From RGIG3009 sp045601465 (lineage in GTDB: Bacteria; Bacillota; Clostridia; Oscillospirales; Acutalibacteraceae), in contig JAZRZU010000129.1 of assembly GCA_045601465.1 (NCBI GenBank), positions 1 through 41,279 on the forward strand: a DNA stretch of 41,279 bases, given 5' to 3'. The translations under genes and the position numbers were made by a program. Numbering within the stretch: the stretch's first letter is position 1; each line of letters starts with the position of its first letter. Positions 37,744 to 41,279 of this stretch are shown in pieces. The notes under the pieces were generated by a model that made no database searches, was not told where the DNA came from, and saw nothing but the letters and a program-made list of their open reading frames with translations.

Positions 37744-40491
37744 TTGGGATTGTTAAAAACCCTGTTTGGAGATTATAGCAAGCGTGAAATCAAACGTGTC
37801 CAACCGCTGTGTGCCCGTGTGTTGGCGCTGGAAGAAACCTACCGTGCGATGGATGAAGAAACCTTAAAATCACAAACCAATGTACTGCGGGATCGCCTTG
37901 CCTCGGGAGAAACCACCGACGATATTCTTCCCGAAGCTTTTGCGGTGTGCCGAGAAGCATGTGACCGTGTGCTCGGTATGCGCCCATTCCCGGTACAGAT
38001 CCTCGGCGGTATTATTCTGCACCAAGGCCGAATCGCCGAAATGAAGACCGGCGAAGGAAAAACCTTGGTCGCCACCTTGCCCGCATACCTCAATGCCTTG
38101 ACCGGTAAAGGTGTTCATGTCGTCACCGTCAACGACTATTTAGCACGCCGTGACAGCGAATGGATGGGAAAAGTATATCGGTACTTAGGATTGTCTGTTG
38201 GTTTGATCGTCCACGATTTAGACAACGACGACCGCCGTGCCGCTTATCATGCCGACATCACGTATGGCACCAATAACGAGCTGGGCTTTGACTATCTGCG
38301 GGATAACATGGTGATCTACAAAGATCGTAAAGTCCAGCGTGAACATCACTATGCCATCATCGACGAAGTAGACTCGATTTTGGTGGACGAAGCCCGCACC
38401 CCCCTCATCATTTCGGGACAGGGCGATAAATCCACCGACCTGTATAATCAAGCGGACAAACTCGCCAGAACCCTGCGTGCATTCAAAATCAAAGAAATGG
38501 ATGCGAAAGAAGAACAGGATACCGTTGACGGCGATTACATTGTAGACGAAAAAGCCCGTACCGCCACCTTGACCCAAAGCGGCGTCAAGAAAGCCGAGCA
38601 ATTTTTCCATATTGACAACTTAATGGACCCCGACAACGTCACCCTGTTACACCACGTAAACCAAGCCATCAAAGCCCGTGGTGTCATGAACCGTGACGTC
38701 GATTACGTTGTCAAAGACGGACAGGTCATCATCGTCGACGAATTCACCGGCCGTTTGATGTTCGGTAGACGGTATAACGAGGGCTTGCACCAAGCCATCG
38801 AAGCCAAAGAAAACGTAAAGGTGGAACGGGAAAGCAAAACACTCGCTACCATCACTTTCCAAAACTATTTCCGTTTGTATCATAAATTATCCGGTATGAC
38901 CGGTACCGCCATGACCGAAGAAACCGAATTCCAACAGATCTATCATCTGGACGTGGTGGAGATTCCCACCAACCGCCCCATGGTACGTGAGGATCTGCCG
39001 GACGTTATCTACAAAACCGAAAACGGTAAATTTGCAGCGGTCATTGATCAGATTGTCGAATGTCATCAGAGATCCCAACCGGTACTGGTGGGTACCATTT
39101 CGATTGAAAAATCCGAAAAACTCTCCCGTATGTTAAAAGCCAAGGGCATCCCGCACGAGGTGCTCAATGCGAAACACCACGAAAAAGAAGCCGAGATCGT
39201 TGCACAAGCCGGTAAGATCGGCGCCGTCACGATCGCCACCAATATGGCAGGACGAGGCACCGATATTCGGCTTGGCGGTAATGCGGAATTTTTAGCAAAA
39301 GCGGAAATGCGCCGCATGGGCATCCCCGAACAGCTTATCGTGGAATCCACCGCCTTCGGCGAAACCACCGATGCCGAAATTCTGTCGGCCAGAGATACCT
39401 TCCAAGCGTTAGAGAAAAAATACCGTGAGGAGATCCGTTCGGAGGAAGAGGCGGTCAAAGCCGCCGGCGGTTTGTATATCATCGGCACCGAACGTCACGA
39501 ATCCCGTCGAATTGATAACCAGCTTCGTGGCCGTGCGGGTCGTCAGGGTGACCCCGGCACCACCCGTTTCTATTTGTCAATGGACGATGACCTCATGCGT
39601 CTGTTCGGCGGTGAACGCATGAACAACATCATGAATGTTTTGGGTGTGGACGAGACCATGCCCATCGAAAACCGCATGTTGTCAAGCGCCATCGAAACGG
39701 CACAAAGCCGTGTTGAGGAACGCAACTTCGGCATCCGCCGTAACGTGTTGCAATATGACGATGTCATGAACCGTCAACGAGAATTGATCTACGACCAACG
39801 CAATAAGGTGCTGGACGGTGAAGACGTGCGCCAGTCTATCATGGGCATGATTCGAGAATCCATTGAAGCGACGGTGAACCGCTATACCCAAAACGATATG
39901 GACCACAGCGAGTGGAATATGGACGGCCTGCGTGAATATTTCCTGGGCTGGCTGACCACGCCGCAAGACCTTCACTTTACCTTACAGGAATTAGAAGACC
40001 TGGAACGTGCCGACCTCACCGAACAAATCGTCGAACTGGCCGAAACGGTGTATGCCAAAAAAGAAGCGGAATACGGCGAGTCCCTGATGCGAGAATTGGA
40101 ACGTGTGGTACTGCTGAAAACCGTCGATCGGTACTGGATGGACCATATCGACAACATGGACGAACTGCGCAAAGGCATCCATCTGCGGGCATACGGCCAG
40201 CATGACCCGGTCGTACTGTACCGCAAAGAAGGATTTGATATGTTCGACGGCATGATTGCGGCAATTCGTGAAGATACCGCCCGGCTGATGCTCACCGCAC
40301 AGCTCCGCCGTGAAGAAGAACCAAAACGTGAAGAGGTTGCCAAACCGCTGGCTACCTCGGCGGACGGCACCGATGCCCCCCGAACCGTACGTAAAACCGA
40401 ATCGGAAAAGATCGGGCGTAACGACCCCTGCCCTTGCGGCAGCGGTAAAAAATACAAAAAGTGCTGCGGAGCCGCACAAAATAAGGAATAA
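37744..40491 (+). CDS. secA: protein translocase ATPase SecA
   Basis: 915 residues. SecA drives preproteins through SecYEG with ATP. The N-terminus MGLLKTLFGDYSKREIKRV is typical and fixes the start at a TTG (37744) with GAGGTG 7 bp ahead; a TTG 15 bp earlier overlaps that site. Walker A is MKTGEGKTLVA (GEGKT 103-107). YGTNNELGFDYLRDNM and IDEVDSILVDEARTPL hold the DEVD box, then the preprotein cross-linking domain, IATNMAGRGTDI, GRAGRQGDPG, the helical scaffold, and a zinc-binding SEC-C tail CPCGSGKKYKKCC. Monocistronic. Confidence 0.97.
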   Translation: MGLLKTLFGDYSKREIKRVQPLCARVLALEETYRAMDEETLKSQTNVLRDRLASGETTDDILPEAFAVCREACDRVLGMRPFPVQILGGIILHQGRIAEMKTGEGKTLVATLPAYLNALTGKGVHVVTVNDYLARRDSEWMGKVYRYLGLSVGLIVHDLDNDDRRAAYHADITYGTNNELGFDYLRDNMVIYKDRKVQREHHYAIIDEVDSILVDEARTPLIISGQGDKSTDLYNQADKLARTLRAFKIKEMDAKEEQDTVDGDYIVDEKARTATLTQSGVKKAEQFFHIDNLMDPDNVTLLHHVNQAIKARGVMNRDVDYVVKDGQVIIVDEFTGRLMFGRRYNEGLHQAIEAKENVKVERESKTLATITFQNYFRLYHKLSGMTGTAMTEETEFQQIYHLDVVEIPTNRPMVREDLPDVIYKTENGKFAAVIDQIVECHQRSQPVLVGTISIEKSEKLSRMLKAKGIPHEVLNAKHHEKEAEIVAQAGKIGAVTIATNMAGRGTDIRLGGNAEFLAKAEMRRMGIPEQLIVESTAFGETTDAEILSARDTFQALEKKYREEIRSEEEAVKAAGGLYIIGTERHESRRIDNQLRGRAGRQGDPGTTRFYLSMDDDLMRLFGGERMNNIMNVLGVDETMPIENRMLSSAIETAQSRVEERNFGIRRNVLQYDDVMNRQRELIYDQRNKVLDGEDVRQSIMGMIRESIEATVNRYTQNDMDHSEWNMDGLREYFLGWLTTPQDLHFTLQELEDLERADLTEQIVELAETVYAKKEAEYGESLMRELERVVLLKTVDRYWMDHIDNMDELRKGIHLRAYGQHDPVVLYRKEGFDMFDGMIAAIREDTARLMLTAQLRREEEPKREEVAKPLATSADGTDAPRTVRKTESEKIGRNDPCPCGSGKKYKKCCGAAQNKE

Positions 40492-40570
40492 GAAAGAAGG
40501 CTTTTTGCATTGAAACTCGGAATCGTTGCGCAGCGGCCTATTTTCATAACTCCTTATAAATCCATAAAAC

Positions 40571-40604
40571 CCCGATAAATCCTTGCGGCACAAGGACTTT
40601 CGGG
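40571..40604. other. imperfect hairpin in the secA-redox gene gap
   Basis: CCCGA (40571) pairs with TCGGG (40600), and TCCTTG (40580) with CAAGGA (40591) around CGGCA. There is no T run, so it is not an obvious terminator. The gap 40492-40786 (295 bp) otherwise holds the 11-bp repeats and a hairpin at 40735; no gene is seen. Confidence 0.4.
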
Positions 40605-40652
40605 ATTTGAAGAAAAATGTATCTTCACGTAACTCCATGCATCTGCCTGCCA

Positions 40653-40685
40653 AAAAGGTGTACAAAAGGTGTATAAAAGGTGTGT
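40653..40685. repeat. three tandem 11-bp repeats
   Basis: AAAAGGTGTAC, AAAAGGTGTAT and AAAAGGTGTGT follow each other without gaps (40653, 40664, 40675). One copy per helical turn suggests a possible protein-binding array; no reading frame follows that would use the ribosome-binding-site-like core. Confidence 0.6.
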
Positions 40686-40734
40686 GGAAAAAGTGAAACT
40701 ACCGAGAAAAATCCAATGCAACAAAGCCTATAAC

Positions 40735-40767
40735 AACACCCCGTCTTCACAAAAAGACGGGGTGTTT
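40735..40767. terminator. hairpin terminator between secA and the redox gene
   Basis: Perfect 13-bp stem AACACCCCGTCTT / AAGACGGGGTGTT with a 6-nt loop. T runs are short on both strands, so strength is uncertain. It probably ends the convergent minus-strand gene and secA readthrough. Confidence 0.65.
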
Positions 40768-40786
40768 GCCGTTCATTGTATATTGA

Positions 40787-41279
40787 TTACTTAAGAAGGA
40801 CCTCAAGAATCTGTGATATATTCTTCTTTCCAAAAGATACTTTCTCGTTATTGATCACAAGGCAAGGCACACTCATCACGTTGTATTGATTTTTGAGATT
40901 CTCAAAATGGCGAATGTCATACACATGGGCTGTTACATTGGGATTCTCAGCAGCGATCCGTTGGGCAGCCACCACCAGATCTGGGCACATGGTACACGAC
41001 AGTGTGACCAGAATTCTCATATCTGTTTTGTTCGTAATGGCTGCGATCTGTTCCCGGGTGGCTTCATCCAGTGCCTGTCCGGGGCCTGCGGCATTGTACA
41101 AACCCAATACAAAGGAAGTAAACTCATGACCGCTGGGAACGCCGTGAAAGGCAAGGCCCGTGGGCGTGCCATCTGCCTGACACACTTCTACGCAGGGGGC
41201 AAAATTTCCTTCTACCTGTCTGTCACTGACTTCCATCTCCAGCTTATCAGAAAGTGCCACGAGAGCCGTGATAAACTGC
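40787..41279 (-). CDS. AhpF-like double thioredoxin-fold domain, partial (5' end outside window)
   Basis: At least 164 residues; the frame is open to the window edge, reading QFITALVALSDKLEMEVSD before the first possible GTG at 41260, so the start is off the window. It matches the N-terminal tandem thioredoxin-fold domain of AhpF-type disulfide reductases: GVPSGHEFTSFVLGLYN in fold 1, then the redox ILVTLSCTMCPD (CxxC) and a VMSVPCLVINNEKVSFG cis-Pro loop in fold 2. Here the domain forms the C-terminus of the protein, as in some clostridial FAD-dependent TrxB-like reductases, so a TrxR half may precede it. The function would be passing electrons to a peroxiredoxin or thioredoxin-like partner. 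Confidence 0.75.
   Translation of the reverse strand, partial: QFITALVALSDKLEMEVSDRQVEGNFAPCVEVCQADGTPTGLAFHGVPSGHEFTSFVLGLYNAAGPGQALDEATREQIAAITNKTDMRILVTLSCTMCPDLVVAAQRIAAENPNVTAHVYDIRHFENLKNQYNVMSVPCLVINNEKVSFGKKNISQILEVLLK

Overview
The window reads as chromosome of an anaerobic, endospore-forming member of the Clostridia, most like the Oscillospiraceae/Ruminococcaceae. The reasons are forespore and mother-cell genes (gpr, spoIIP, a SpoVB-like flippase), a clostridial AbrB-type regulator with a Cys4 tail, oxygen-independent HemZ, Rnf-type membrane genes, and Gram-positive signals throughout: strong GGAGG ribosome binding sites, sigma-A promoters that nearly all have 17-bp spacers, and many intrinsic terminators. 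Gene order is mostly housekeeping, with small accessory islands.

Layout. 1-3.1 kb: a MATE transporter, two AT-rich orphan genes and a mosaic GTGAAATC repeat. 3.1-3.4 kb: a tRNA-Lys/Glu/Asn operon (minus strand). 3.4-7.5 kb: a minus-strand operon of a SpoVB/MurJ-like flippase, two peptidoglycan-binding-domain proteins (one with a SpoIID-like domain) and a Pro-rich protein, with a possible sigma-E promoter. 7.56-8.90 kb: a complete IS3-family element sitting in the loop of the abrB terminator. 9.3-17.1 kb: a tight plus-strand operon recJ-relA-dtd-MBL hydrolase-hemZ-uridine-kinase-like gene, then a zinc-ribbon protein, purine nucleoside phosphorylase and an adenosine-type deaminase. 19.7-20.7 kb: HU, rqcP and a large structured RNA, possibly of the raiA class. 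20.7-26.5 kb: a minus-strand operon of DEAD-box helicase, lepA, guaB and a D-aspartate-ligase-like ATP-grasp protein. 26.6-30.2 kb: a UPF0340 protein, an NlpC/P60 lipoprotein that has lost its catalytic residues, and the gpr-spoIIP operon with an extra small gene. 30.2-31.9 kb: rpsT, rpe and a convergent, overlapping mecA. 32.0-36.3 kb: a reduced Rnf-like operon (C, D, E, A) followed by a HAD phosphatase. 36.4-41.3 kb: mnmA, tRNA-Thr, secA and the edge of an AhpF-like redox protein.

How the parts fit. Stress and translation quality control recur: RelA (ppGpp), Dtd, RqcP, LepA, and guaB making the GMP that feeds ppGpp. Purine salvage (nucleoside phosphorylase plus deaminase) lies next to a radical-SAM gene, which would make 5'-deoxyadenosine. 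Envelope and spore morphogenesis appear in three separate places.

The most unusual item is the Rnf-like cluster. It keeps both 4Fe-4S motifs in RnfC, but it has no RnfB or RnfG, and three of the four intramembrane cysteines of RnfA/RnfE are replaced. It looks like a degenerate or repurposed ion-pump-derived complex. Other points are the pseudo-NlpC lipoprotein, the structured RNA ending in a tRNA-like T-arm, and the terminator split by the IS element.

All calls come from reading the sequence and recalling protein families. No database search was run.
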